Notes: generated from the sequence alone by a model not told the origin. Shown: positions 26,443 through 35,093, numbered from the stretch's first letter. The stretch is DNA of 64,000 nucleotides from Robinsoniella peoriensis (GCF_042680125.1 NZ_JBHTNY010000025.1); one strand, 5' to 3'. Numbers and translations are program-made.

Positions 26443-28229
26443 ATGAAAAAGAGAATGAAAACGGTCATTGCGCTATTTTGTATGGCAGCAATCTTATCAG
26501 GCTGCAGTGGTTCAGGCGATTCGGGAACAACTATCGCTAAGCAGAATGATAAAGCAGCACAAGGGCAGAGTACTGAAAGTCATAGCACCGGAGACAAAAA
26601 TACCGGGAGCCAGGGAAAAGACAGTCAGGATAGCAGCATTCAGAGTTCCGAAAGCCAGGGTACCGAAAACAAAAATATGGAAGCGGGAGAGAAGGAAAGC
26701 AAGAAGGGTGATGACACAGACACTTCTGCAAAATCAGAAATTACTGTTGGTTTTTCTAATGATACGGATAGCTGGGATCCATGTACCGGATTTGGTTACA
26801 CTGGTTCACCTCTCTATAGTACACTTGTTAAAATCAACGGAGATAATAAACTGGAGAATGATCTGGCTTCCGATTACAGTATGAGCGAAGACGGATTAAC
26901 CTGGACATTTAAAATCCGGGATGGCGTTAAATTTACAAACGGAGAAGAACTGAATGCATCCGATGTTGCATTTACTTTTAACACAACAAAAGAAAAAGCC
27001 ACTTATGTGGATTTGACAATGCTGGATAGCTGTACGGCGGTTGATGATCATACGGTAGAATTCAAACTCAATAAACCATGTGTGACTTTTATCTATACGT
27101 TGGCAGGAGCGGGTATTGTACCGGAAGATTCCTATACCGATAATTTTGGGATGGAGCCAATTGGATCAGGACCTTATAAATTAACCCAGTGGGATAAGGG
27201 ACAGCAGTTCATTTTTGAAGTAAATGAAGACTATTACGGGGAACAGCCGGAAATTAAAAAAGCGGTGTTTCTTGTGCAGGAAGAAGATGCCCGCTTTGTA
27301 GCTGCCCAGTCAGGTGATGTGGACATTGCACTTACATCAGCAACGCTGGCAACTACGCAGATTGACGGTATGCAGGTGAAATCGGTAGACTCCGTTGATA
27401 ACCGCGGAATTACAATGCCAACTGTGTACCCGATGAAGGAAAAGTTACGGAAGACGGATACAAAATCGGTAATAACGTAACTTCCGATCTTGCAGTCAGA
27501 AAAGCTATGAGTTATGGAATTGACCGTGTAAAAATCATTAGTGAGGCATTGAACGGTTTTGCAAACCCGGCGTATTCTGAATGTGACGGACTTCCCTGGT
27601 GGAACGAAGAGGATAAAATCGATACCGATATTGATTATGCCGTAAAAGGTTTGGAAGATGCAGGCTGGATTGATACAGATAATGATGGAATCCGCGAAAA
27701 AGACGGGTTAAAGGCTGAATTCAATCTGATGTATTTTGCAGGAGATTCCATGAGGCAGGCAGTAGCCATGTCTGTTGCAAACCAGGCAAAAGATAACCTT
27801 GGAATTGCGATTAATGTTGAAGGTGTAAGCGCAGATGACACCGTGAAGAGAATGTTCTCCGAACCGATGATCATGGGCTGGGGATCGGACAGCCCGATGA
27901 CTTCCTATATGTTATTCCACAGCAGCAATGCCGGAAAAACTGATTTCTATAATCCTGAATTTTTTACAAATGAAACAGTGGATAAATATCTGGATACAGC
28001 TATGAATTCAAAGACATTTGAAGAATCACTGGAATGGTGGAAGAAAGCACAATGGGATGGGACAACCGGTACCTCCATGCGGGGTGAGGCACCCTGGGCA
28101 TTCTATGTGAATATGTCGCATCTGTATTATGTAAAAGACGGACTGGATATCGGCAAACAGAGAATCCATGCACATGGCGCCGCATGGCCATTGATTGCAA
28201 ATCTGGCAGAATGGAAATGGAATTCATAA
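26443..28229 (+). pseudogene. Peptide/nickel-type ABC binding protein (SBP family 5), interrupted by one frameshift
   Basis: The two halves together form a roughly 595-residue lipoprotein. The signal peptide ends at AILSGCSG, a Ser/Gln/Thr/Glu linker follows, and then the SBP_bac_5 domain: LASDYSMSEDGLTWTFKIRD, GEELNASDVAFTF and GSGPYKL. The frame changes at a run of three C (27429-27431). The first frame reads TVYPMKEK and stops at 27480, while the other frame reads DEGKVTEDGYKIGNN and continues to 28229. One extra C would restore the protein. The operon behind it is otherwise intact. The substrate class (peptides, nickel chelate or opine) cannot be fixed. Confidence 0.85.
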
Positions 28230-28237
28230 TGAAACTT

Positions 28238-28270
28238 TACGGGGACAGGCGATTTAGCCGCGTCCCCTAA
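28238..28270 (+). terminator. Hairpin between binding-protein and permease genes
   Basis: GGGGAC (28241-28246) pairs with GTCCCC (28262-28267), with inner GGC/GCC pairing around GATTTA. There is no T-run. Such hairpins between a binding-protein gene and its permeases often raise the level of the upstream message or cause partial termination. Confidence 0.5.
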
Positions 28271-28280
28271 TTGCGTTAGT

Positions 28281-28316
28281 GCGGGACTTCAGGGTTGTGG
28301 CATACTGGACGCTATA
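28281..28316 (+). repeat. Possible fragment of the large repeat's tail
   Basis: GGGTTGTGGCATACTGGAC here resembles GGGTTGTGGCATGCTGAAC on the minus strand at about 32500-32530, which flanks copy B of the large repeat. About three quarters of 36 bases agree by eye. It lies between the binding-protein and permease genes. Confidence 0.4.
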
Positions 28317-28355
28317 CATTATATTTATGGATATAAATTTTGGAAAAAAGGAGAA

Positions 28356-29357
28356 ATGAAAGTGGGGAAAAAGAGATTTATTAAGACTACCGGCCGCTAT
28401 ATGGTCAGGCTGGTTACACTTTTAATTGCAATCAGTATCATAAGCTTTATTCTGGTAAGTATGTCGCCGGTGGATCCGGTACAGCAGTATGTGGGTGCTG
28501 TACCAAATGTAAGTATGGAACAGAGAGAGAAGATTGCCCAGTACTGGGGACTGGACAAGCCGCCTGTAGAACGGTTTGGTATCTGGGCGAAATCTCTGCT
28601 CCAAGGGGATTTCGGGACCTCTCTGATCTATAGAAGACCGGTGCTGGATATTATAGGGGAAAAGTTTGCGGCATCCCTGGCGCTTATGATTACTGCATGG
28701 CTGCTATCAGGAATTATCGGATTTTCCATCGGCTGCGTGATGGGTGCGTTTAACGGAAAATGGCCTGACAGGATCTTAAAAAAGATCTGTCTGACTATGT
28801 GCGCTATTCCCACCTTCTGGATTGGAATTATACTGCTGATGGTCTTTTCGGCTAAGCTGGGATGGTTCCCTATGGGAATGAGTGTTCCAAAAGGGGTGCC
28901 GTCGGATCAGGTCACGATCTGGCAGCGCCTGCACCATCTTATCCTGCCGGCGCTCACACTCAGTTTTTTGTCATTTGCCAATATTGCACTGCATACCCGG
29001 GAAAAACTCACAGATGTATTGGAAAGCGATTACGTTCTTTTTGCAAAGGCGAAAGGGGAGTCCCGGTTCTGCATTCTAAAGAGACACGGCCTGCGCAACA
29101 TTATGCTTCCGGCAGTTACCATGCAGTTTGGCTCCTTTAGTGAACTGTTTGGCGGATCGGTGCTGGCGGAGACCGTATTCTCGTATCCCGGACTGGGAGC
29201 GGCTGCCTCTGCTGCAGGCATGGGGTCAGATATTCCGCTGCTGTTGGGCATTACATTGTTTAGTGCAGTTTTTGTATTCACGGGTAATCTGCTTGCAAAT
29301 ATTATTTACGGGGGCGTTGATCCGCAGATCAGGGAGGGATATCAGAGTGAACAATAG
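28356..29357 (+). CDS. Peptide/nickel-type ABC permease 1 (DppB/NikB-like)
   Basis: This 333-residue permease of the DppB class starts with the conserved N-terminal membrane segment LVTLLIAISIISFILVSMSP and VDPVQQYVG. It has six membrane segments and the EAA loop around YVLFAKAKGESRFCILKRHG-LRN. The ribosome site AAAAAGGAG lies before ATG 28356. It overlaps the next permease gene by 11 bases. The sequence class is shared by peptide, nickel and opine importers, and no metal-specific feature is decisive. Confidence 0.9.
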   Translation: MKVGKKRFIKTTGRYMVRLVTLLIAISIISFILVSMSPVDPVQQYVGAVPNVSMEQREKIAQYWGLDKPPVERFGIWAKSLLQGDFGTSLIYRRPVLDIIGEKFAASLALMITAWLLSGIIGFSIGCVMGAFNGKWPDRILKKICLTMCAIPTFWIGIILLMVFSAKLGWFPMGMSVPKGVPSDQVTIWQRLHHLILPALTLSFLSFANIALHTREKLTDVLESDYVLFAKAKGESRFCILKRHGLRNIMLPAVTMQFGSFSELFGGSVLAETVFSYPGLGAAASAAGMGSDIPLLLGITLFSAVFVFTGNLLANIIYGGVDPQIREGYQSEQ

Positions 29358-30207
29358 TGTAGCTGAGAGAACTAAAGTAAAAAAGTTGCGCATAAACCGC
29401 AGAACACGCACAATTATTACAATTATTATTATCTTTCTTTTTATACTGGGGGTATATCTTGCGGGTACTTTTATGAGCAATGATCTCATACAGGCAGATT
29501 TTTCCCAAAAAGGACTGAAACCATCCTTCAAGCATCCATTTGGTACAGATTTATTGGGTAGAGATATGTTAGTGAGAACGGTAAAAGGTTTGTCTATCAG
29601 CATTGTGGTTGGGACAGTTGCATCTACAGTAAGTGCGGTAATTGCATTATTTGTAGGGGTGGCTGCGGCATCCGGTTCCACCCTGCTGGATCATTTTATT
29701 AACTGGCTAATTGATTTAGTCATGGGAATTCCCCACACAGTATTATTAATTTTAATATCCTTTGCATGTGGAAAAGGTTTAAAAGGTGTTCTGATTGGAG
29801 TTGCGGTAACACACTGGACCGGACTGGCGCGTCTGATTCGAAGTGAAGTACTTCAGATCCGTTCCCAGCAATACATAGAAGTATCCAGAAGGCTTGGTCA
29901 TTCCAGCAGATGGATTACAATTAACCACATACTGCCGCATATGGTTCCCCAGTTTATCATCGGATTGATCCTGATGTTTCCCCATGCTATCATGCATGAA
30001 TCTTCCCTGACATTCCTGGGATTTGGGTTGTCACCGGAACAGCCGGCGATTGGAATTATTTTATCAGAATCCATGAAATATATTTCCACCGGCATGTGGT
30101 GGCTGGCATTTTTCCCGGGACTGATGCTGGTTATCATTGTTCTGCTGTTCGACAGGCTTGGTGAAAATTTAAAGAAAATCGTGGACCCATACAGTGCACA
30201 TGAATAG
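29347..30207 (+). CDS. Peptide/nickel-type ABC permease 2 (DppC/NikC-like)
   Basis: This is a 286-residue DppC-class permease. The N-terminal membrane segment TIITIIIIFLFILGVYLAGT is followed by the class marker HPFGTDLLGRDMLVRTVKGL, and the EAA loop YIEVSRRLGHSSRWITINHI is present. I chose GTG 29347, which overlaps the upstream gene and has GGGAGG 8 bases before it. A longer in-frame reading from 29128 would lie inside the upstream permease gene. It is followed after 9 bases by the first ATPase. Confidence 0.88.
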   Translation: MNNSVAERTKVKKLRINRRTRTIITIIIIFLFILGVYLAGTFMSNDLIQADFSQKGLKPSFKHPFGTDLLGRDMLVRTVKGLSISIVVGTVASTVSAVIALFVGVAAASGSTLLDHFINWLIDLVMGIPHTVLLILISFACGKGLKGVLIGVAVTHWTGLARLIRSEVLQIRSQQYIEVSRRLGHSSRWITINHILPHMVPQFIIGLILMFPHAIMHESSLTFLGFGLSPEQPAIGIILSESMKYISTGMWWLAFFPGLMLVIIVLLFDRLGENLKKIVDPYSAHE

Positions 30208-30216
30208 GAGGTTAAA

Positions 30217-31164
30217 ATGTCTGTAAAAAGTGATTCACTCAGAGAGCCTGTTCTTCAGGTAAAGGATTTATCAGTTTCTTTCCACATGTATGATACCGGT
30301 CTGGAACAGTATGACCTGAAAGTTATTTCGAATTTAAGCCTGGATGTAAAGCCTGGGGAAATCGTAGCAATAGCCGGATCCAGCGGTTCGGGAAAAAGCC
30401 TGCTTGCCCATGCAGTTATGGGGCTTCTCCCGGAAAATGCTGCAATATCCGGTGAAATGTTATATAAAGGAGAAATCTTAACACAAAAAAAGAAAGAAAC
30501 ACTGCGTGGAACGGAAATTGCATTGGTGCCCCAGTCGGTAGCTTATCTGGACCCGTCGATGCGGATTGGTTCCCAGGTTTTGGGAGAGCATCCGGGGGCA
30601 GAAAAGAGAAATGCACAAAAAGAAGTATTTGAACGGTTTAAACTGGACGAGAAGATAGAAAAGTATTATCCGTTCCAGCTGTCGGGCGGGATGGCACGAA
30701 GAGTCCTGGTTTCCACGGCAATCATCAGCGGCGCACAGCTGATTATCGCAGATGAGCCAACACCCGGTCTGGATCTGGAAATGGCATTGGAGGCACTGCA
30801 GTGCTTCCGTGAAATGGCGGACAGCGGGAAATCCGTAATTTTAATTACCCATGATATTGACCTGGCATTTCATGTGGCAGACAGGGTAGCTGTATTTTAT
30901 GCAGGAACAACGGTAGAGATGGCACCATCCTCCGATTTTATCACAGGACCATCGGCTCTGCGACATCCGTACTCCAAAGCGCTCTGGAACGCGCTGCCCC
31001 AAAACGGATTTGAACCAATACTGGGATTTCAGCCATATGCAAAGACCCTTCCTAAAGGATGTCTGTTTTCACCAAGATGTCCATTTCGGACGAAGGAATG
31101 TGAAGAAAAAATACCTATGCAGGAATTGCGTGGGGGAACTGTGAGGTGTATTCATGCAACTTGA
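30217..31164 (+). CDS. Peptide/nickel-type ABC ATPase 1 (DppD/NikD-like)
   Basis: This 315-residue ABC ATPase has Walker A GSSGSGKSLLAHAVMG, signature LSGGMARRVLVSTAI, and Walker B QLIIADEPTPGLDLE. The C-terminal oligopeptide-transporter region contains the Cys cluster KGCLFSPRCPFRTKECEEK, which is typical of DppD/OppD. The signature has MARR in place of the commoner MRQR, a small variation. It overlaps the second ATPase gene by 11 bases. Confidence 0.9.
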   Translation: MSVKSDSLREPVLQVKDLSVSFHMYDTGLEQYDLKVISNLSLDVKPGEIVAIAGSSGSGKSLLAHAVMGLLPENAAISGEMLYKGEILTQKKKETLRGTEIALVPQSVAYLDPSMRIGSQVLGEHPGAEKRNAQKEVFERFKLDEKIEKYYPFQLSGGMARRVLVSTAIISGAQLIIADEPTPGLDLEMALEALQCFREMADSGKSVILITHDIDLAFHVADRVAVFYAGTTVEMAPSSDFITGPSALRHPYSKALWNALPQNGFEPILGFQPYAKTLPKGCLFSPRCPFRTKECEEKIPMQELRGGTVRCIHAT

Positions 31165-31768
31165 GGCTAGAAATGTCAGTTTTCGATATCATGAAAATGC
31201 TCCCTGGATATTAAAGGATGTGAACCTGAAAGTGGAAGAAGGAGAGCGGGTAGGGCTGGTGGGCCCCAGCGGCTATGGTAAAAGTACACTGTTACGGTTG
31301 ATGGGCGGATATTTAAAGCCGGATCAGGGAGAGATACTGCTGGACGAAAAACCAATGACTCCCAAAGGCGTCTGCCCGGTCCAGCTGATCTACCAGCATC
31401 CTGAAAAGGCAATTAATCCCAGATGGAAGATGAAAAAAGTACTGGAGGAATCCGGCATGTTCCGGGATGAGGTGATGGAGGCGCTGGGAATAGAAAGCGA
31501 GTGGCTGGGTCGATATCCCAGGGAATTATCCGGGGGAGAGCTGCAGCGTTTTTGTGTGGCAAGATCCTTATTTCATGGAACACATTTTTTGCTGGCAGAT
31601 GAAATGAGTACCATGCTGGATGTGATTACCCAGGCGCAGATCTGGAAATTAATGCTCCGGGAAGTGGAAAGCAGGAATCTGGGGCTGCTGATGGTAACCC
31701 ATAATAAAGCTCTGGCTGAACGGGTTTGTACAACTATTATAGATTTGCGTGATCAGAACACGCTCTAG
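31154..31768 (+). CDS. Peptide/nickel-type ABC ATPase 2 (DppF/NikE-like, short)
   Basis: This 204-residue ATPase has Walker A GPSGYGKSTLLRLMGG, signature LSGGELQRFCVARSL and Walker B FLLADEMSTMLD, where Met-Ser replaces the usual Pro-Thr/Ser after the Glu. It lacks the C-terminal oligopeptide extension, and is shorter than many DppF proteins, as in the NikE-like class. It is the last gene of the operon. The large hairpin repeat begins about 50 bases after its stop. Confidence 0.88.
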   Translation: MQLEARNVSFRYHENAPWILKDVNLKVEEGERVGLVGPSGYGKSTLLRLMGGYLKPDQGEILLDEKPMTPKGVCPVQLIYQHPEKAINPRWKMKKVLEESGMFRDEVMEALGIESEWLGRYPRELSGGELQRFCVARSLFHGTHFLLADEMSTMLDVITQAQIWKLMLREVESRNLGLLMVTHNKALAERVCTTIIDLRDQNTL

Positions 31769-31816
31769 TATTACATTGAACAGGTTGTACGGGGAAGGGA
31801 CACTATTGTGTCTTAT

Positions 31817-32205
31817 ATTGGGGTTTAGTTGAGTAAGGACGCTTTGTAGATGGTGGTAGTGTACGGAAAGATGGGTGTGGGAAACTGGCATGGGCTCCGT
31901 CAGCTGGCCGCAGAACTGGTATTTTCTAACCTTTTCGAAGCGCTTTTTGGCGGCACGCGGGTATTCACCGAGAAATCCTGATGCATTTCTCGGTTCAGTA
32001 CCCGCTTAGTATCCGATGGGAGCCAGTCGAATACTATCCGCCAAAAAACACACCGCAAAGGTAAGTAAATACTCAGCTCTGCGCTACGCTTCCTCCGCCC
32101 ATATCAGTTTCCCACCCCCATCTTTCCGAGATTCAGTTTATCGCAACAAAGCTGGTTTTCTCAGCAGGTTGGAACCCCTGGGCTGTGGCTGGCTGTTGTT
32201 TATTG
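31817..32205 (+). repeat. Large structured hairpin repeat, copy A
   Basis: This is a roughly 390-nt non-coding element. On this strand it folds into nested stems. The outer stem pairs GCTTTGT (31841-31847) with ACAAAGC (32146-32152). A long stem pairs 31865-31887 with 32105-32127 (22 of 23 pairs), and a middle stem pairs near TTTTTGGCGG and CCGCCAAAAAA. Two terminal hairpins follow at 31957-32005 (loop CCTGATGC) and 32007-32036 (loop TGGGAGCCAG). Copy B has the same layout and loops with changed stems. Short reading frames inside it are by-products of the repeat. I do not recognise a named family. Confidence 0.85.
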
Positions 32206-32500
32206 GATGCAGCGTAGTATGTTTCGGCTGTTTATGCGTAAAAGATGAAAGCTTGCTATTTTTTCTGAAATGAAGAAACAAATCACTGTGATTAATTCAG
32301 TTGCTTCAGTTGCTTTATGGTGCTCTTTTACAGCATGACAGATCCCCTGGGTGTAGATGGATGTTCTTTATTGGACGTAGAGCTGTGTATTTTGACAGTT
32401 TATGCATAATAGAAGATGAAAGTCTACTCCTTTCTCTGACTGCAGAATGTAAAACAAATCCCGTTCTCAAGATCAATTGCTTGACATCATTAGCTTAACG
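32175..32500 (+). repeat. Diverged tandem duplication between the two large repeats
   Basis: Two units of about 165 bases can be aligned by eye. The first starts CCCCTGGGCTGTGGCTGGCT at 32176, the second CCCCTGGGTGTAGATGGATG at 32345. Shared words in order are TTTATTGGA, TTTATGC, AAGATGAAAG and ACAAATC. The first unit begins in the tail of copy A. No convincing coding region is present. Confidence 0.55.
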
Positions 32501-32504
32501 CCAA

Positions 32505-32893
32505 TAGTGTTCAGCATGCCACAACCCCAGGGTCCCATCATGCTGAGAAAACCAGCTTTGTATCAACGAATGCTATCTCGGAAAGAGAAGGGGGCGGACC
32601 AGGACATTGATTTGGAAGGCGTATAGCAGAGCTGAGCATTTACTTACCTTCCCGGAGTGCTTTTTGGCGGATACAATTCGACTGGCTCCCATCGGATTGT
32701 AAGCGGGCAGTGAGCTGCGAAATGCATCAGGATTTCGCAGCGAATGCCCGCGTGCCGCCAAAAAGTGCTCCGGGAAGGTTAGAAAATGCCAGTTCTGCGG
32801 TAAGCCTTCCAAATCAATGTCCTGGTCCGCCCCCTTCTCTTTCCGTACACTACCTCCATCTACAAAGCGTCCTTCCTCAGCTAACCCCAATTT
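32505..32893 (-). repeat. Large structured hairpin repeat, copy B (inverted)
   Basis: This is the same element as copy A on the opposite strand. The outer stem pairs 32555-32562 with 32861-32868. The long stem pairs 32580-32620 with 32804-32844, all 41 positions, with a sequence largely different from copy A. The middle stem ends at the same GGCGG/CCGCC. The two terminal hairpins are at 32703-32751 and 32672-32701, with loops identical to copy A and compensating changes in the stems. It lies about 340 bases before an Rpn-type gene. Confidence 0.85.
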
Positions 32894-33213
32894 AGTATTT
32901 TATAACCGCATGGACTCCCGATATCCTCGCTAAGTAAAGACCAGTATTGTTGTAGTATATTTATAAGCGGAAATTATGAATTGTAGTATTAGTAGAATAA
33001 ACCCTTGCATTATTCTTATAGTTATGATATATTAAAAAAAATAAGAAATTCACCGATCAATTTATGTGTATTTTATAATCTTTTATTTTCTGTAAACTTC
33101 TGATTTATTCAAATCAAAAACCCCTGTTTGTTAAGCAAAGTATGATGTTACATATATACTTAAAAGTTATTTTCCTTTTCACGTAATATATGTATGATGG
33201 TACGTTTGCACGT
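32894..33213. other. AT-rich intergenic region
   Basis: About 320 bases lie between copy B and the Rpn-type gene. The region is AT-rich and contains no convincing gene. TTCACGT at 33178-33184 begins an inverted repeat that reaches the ribosome site of the next gene. I could not assign a good -35/-10 pair with confidence. Confidence 0.5.
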
Positions 33214-33220
33214 GAAGGAG
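33178..33220 (+). promoter_or_regulatory. Inverted repeat overlapping the ribosome site of the Rpn gene
   Basis: TTCACGT (33178-33184) is complementary to ACGTGAA (33210-33216), and the ribosome site GAAGGAG (33214-33220) overlaps the right arm. In RNA this would partly hide the site; in DNA it could be an operator. Confidence 0.45.
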
Positions 33221-33230
33221 AGTGCTGTCG

Positions 33231-34076
33231 TTGGAAGGAATTGCGTATCAAAACAAAGATATTTTATCTAAAATTTTTGCTGAGTCACTAAAAGAGAAAT
33301 CATTTTCTGTTTACGGAATCGATTTACCCAGGATCATTGAGGTACTGCCAACCAATCTGCCCAGCATTCAAGTAAATGAGCTGAGATTAGACAATTTGTT
33401 TTTGCTGGAAGATAACAGCATTGTACTGGTAGATTATGAAAGCAAATTTTTAAATGATGATATTTTAGATTATCTGAGCTATGTCTGCAGAATATTAAAA
33501 AGGTTGGGAAAGGGATGGATAGGGGTGAAAATTAGGGTTTTAATCCTATATACCTCCGATGTGGAACAGGCAAACGATGTTCTGGATATTGGATGCCTTA
33601 CTTTTAAAATTGAGCAGGCATTTCTATGCGGCTTAGACACTGCCCGTATTTATGAAAATATAAAGAAGAAAATAAAATGCCATGAGAAACTGACAGATGA
33701 TGAAAATATGCAAATGATTATATTACCATTAACAATAAAAGGAAAACAAGAAAAACAAGTTCTTCTAAAAGAAATCATCATGTTAGCAAAAGAAATAGAA
33801 AATGAAAACGACCGCACGTTTATTATGGCGGGACTATTGACTTTCGCTGATAAGATTATAAGCAGTCAGCTGGCAGAAGAGATAAGGAGGGAAATTCGTA
33901 TGTTGAAAGTAGAGAAAATCATATTTGAGGAAGGGGTGGAGGAAGGTGAACATAGAAAGCAGATAAAAATTGCAGAAAACATGATCCGTGCCGGGAAAAC
34001 CATACAGGAGATAGCAGAATTTACAGAAATGGCAATAGAAGATATCCTGAAGATACCAAAAAGTATATCAATGTAA
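33231..34076 (+). CDS. Rpn-family PD-(D/E)XK nuclease/transposase-like protein
   Basis: This is a roughly 281-residue protein of the Rpn/PDDEXK type. The nuclease-like core is seen in ELRLDNLFLLEDNSIVLVDY followed by ESKF, giving the D-x(n)-(D/E)-x-K pattern. The C-terminus IAENMIRAGKTIQEIAEFTE is the helix-turn-helix-like tail common in these proteins. I prefer the TTG at 33231, which is 10 bases after GAAGGAG. GTG 33222 would be only one base from the site. Known Rpn proteins promote RecA-independent recombination. The gene sits between copies of the large repeat and is followed by a strong terminator. Confidence 0.72.
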   Translation: MEGIAYQNKDILSKIFAESLKEKSFSVYGIDLPRIIEVLPTNLPSIQVNELRLDNLFLLEDNSIVLVDYESKFLNDDILDYLSYVCRILKRLGKGWIGVKIRVLILYTSDVEQANDVLDIGCLTFKIEQAFLCGLDTARIYENIKKKIKCHEKLTDDENMQMIILPLTIKGKQEKQVLLKEIIMLAKEIENENDRTFIMAGLLTFADKIISSQLAEEIRREIRMLKVEKIIFEEGVEEGEHRKQIKIAENMIRAGKTIQEIAEFTEMAIEDILKIPKSISM

Positions 34077-34111
34077 GAGGATAGGAGAAGTACGATCTAC
34101 ATGCAGATTTT

Positions 34112-34162
34112 CCATACCAGTTTTCCCCCATCTTTTCGTACATTACCCATATACAAGGCGGA
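34112..34162 (-). repeat. Diverged fragment of the large hairpin repeat
   Basis: CCATACCAGTTTTCCC, CCATCTTTTCGTACATTACC and ATACAAGGCG follow in the same order as the reverse complement of copy A positions 31839-31893. It represents one stem arm plus flank only. It begins 36 bases after the Rpn stop codon. Confidence 0.6.
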
Positions 34163-34191
34163 TAGAAAAAAGACTGTAAAAAAACGAATAT

Positions 34192-34239
34192 AAAAAGATT
34201 CCGGTACTGCAATTTAACGTGCAGTACCGGAATCTTTTT
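34192..34239 (+). terminator. Strong terminator after the Rpn gene
   Basis: A perfect 20-bp stem (AAAAAGATTCCGGTACTGCA with its complement) closes an 8-base loop and ends in TTTTT. The A/T symmetry allows it to work on both strands. Confidence 0.85.
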
Positions 34240-34303
34240 CGTCTGCCCGAAATTATATACATATAGAAAGAACATAGAAAACCGCCGCCCGGAAAGTAAA
34301 AAG

Positions 34304-34385
34304 TCAGAATCGTTATATTTTATTTCAGAATGATTATATTTTTGGATTAGGGAGTTTGTTAAAATGTATATAAATAATTTATATA
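34304..34385 (+). promoter_or_regulatory. Paired 21-bp direct repeats and promoter, DUF2291/RbsAC operon
   Basis: TCAGAATCGTTATATTTT (34304) and TCAGAATGATTATATTTT (34325) form a direct repeat with a 21-base period. They are followed by TTTGTTAAAATGTATATAAA and TAATTTATATAAAA. The same arrangement occurs at 42840 upstream of the RbsB-like gene. Two turns between repeats fits an AraC-type regulator, and the YesN-type protein encoded at 38016 is the obvious candidate. Confidence 0.75.
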
Positions 34386-34451
34386 AAAGTTATTAATTTT
34401 TTATATCAAAGTGTTTGAAAAGAATGAAAAGTATGGAAAGAAGGAGAATGT

Positions 34452-35093
34452 ATGAAAAAAAGAATTGTGATATTGCTATTAGCCCTGTCATTGGCGTCAA
34501 CCTCACTGACGGGCTGTATTAAGGTAGTAAAAATAGGAGATGAGGCAGCTCTGACAGGTGAAGAAAAATTCAGTGCCGGAGATGATGTCGCCTCTTTCTG
34601 GGAGTCAAAGGCTTTGCCGGAACTAAGTGAAAAAGCCATAGATCTTGGTACGTTACTGACAGAAGCAAACGGGGATCTGAAATCTGTTGCAGAGAAATAT
34701 GGAAAATATTCCATGGGAGATTCGGGAGAATTGACCTATACCGTAAAGGGAACGGTAACGGTTCAGGAAGTGGAGGCAGAAAAAAAAGCGGGTTTCATGA
34801 CGGTTTCCCTGGAGGGCTATTCGGGACCGGAAGAAATTAAAATGCAGATAGGTTCCGTTATTAAAGGCTCGGCCGTGAGAGATGCGTTGTCATTTATCAA
34901 GTTTGGGGACTACACCAATCAGGAAGAATATGCCCAGGTATCACAGGGTATCCACGCTTTGATTCAGGAAACGGTTATTAATCCGGACATTGCAAAAGGG
35001 CTGAAAGGAAAGACCATAGAGTTTGTGGGATGCTTCTCGGTCAGTGACAATACATCCATACTAATTACACCAATCAGTATCACCGAAAAATAA
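34452..35093 (+). CDS. DUF2291 lipoprotein of a ribose-type ABC operon
   Basis: This is a 213-residue lipoprotein with the lipobox SLTGCIKVV. The body matches the DUF2291 family as I know it: FSAGDDVASFWESKALPELS near the start and a LTYTVKGTVTVQEVEAEKKA strand pair. Members commonly sit next to ribose-type (CUT2) ABC genes, and their molecular role is not established. It is the first gene of the operon here, 25 bases before the ATPase gene, and lies behind the paired direct-repeat promoter. Confidence 0.82.
   Translation: MKKRIVILLLALSLASTSLTGCIKVVKIGDEAALTGEEKFSAGDDVASFWESKALPELSEKAIDLGTLLTEANGDLKSVAEKYGKYSMGDSGELTYTVKGTVTVQEVEAEKKAGFMTVSLEGYSGPEEIKMQIGSVIKGSAVRDALSFIKFGDYTNQEEYAQVSQGIHALIQETVINPDIAKGLKGKTIEFVGCFSVSDNTSILITPISITEK

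Noticed and set aside
32016..32890. Short reading frames inside the hairpin repeats (for example about 32016-32273 plus and 32573-32890 minus)
   Set aside because: They lie in self-complementary non-coding elements, occur on both strands of the same repeat and lack plausible ribosome sites or domain features.
31817..32893. Retron, group II intron or IS200/IS605 ends as an explanation of the hairpin repeats
   Set aside because: No reverse transcriptase, intron-encoded protein or Y1 transposase gene is in the window. These remain possible only if an enzyme acts from elsewhere.
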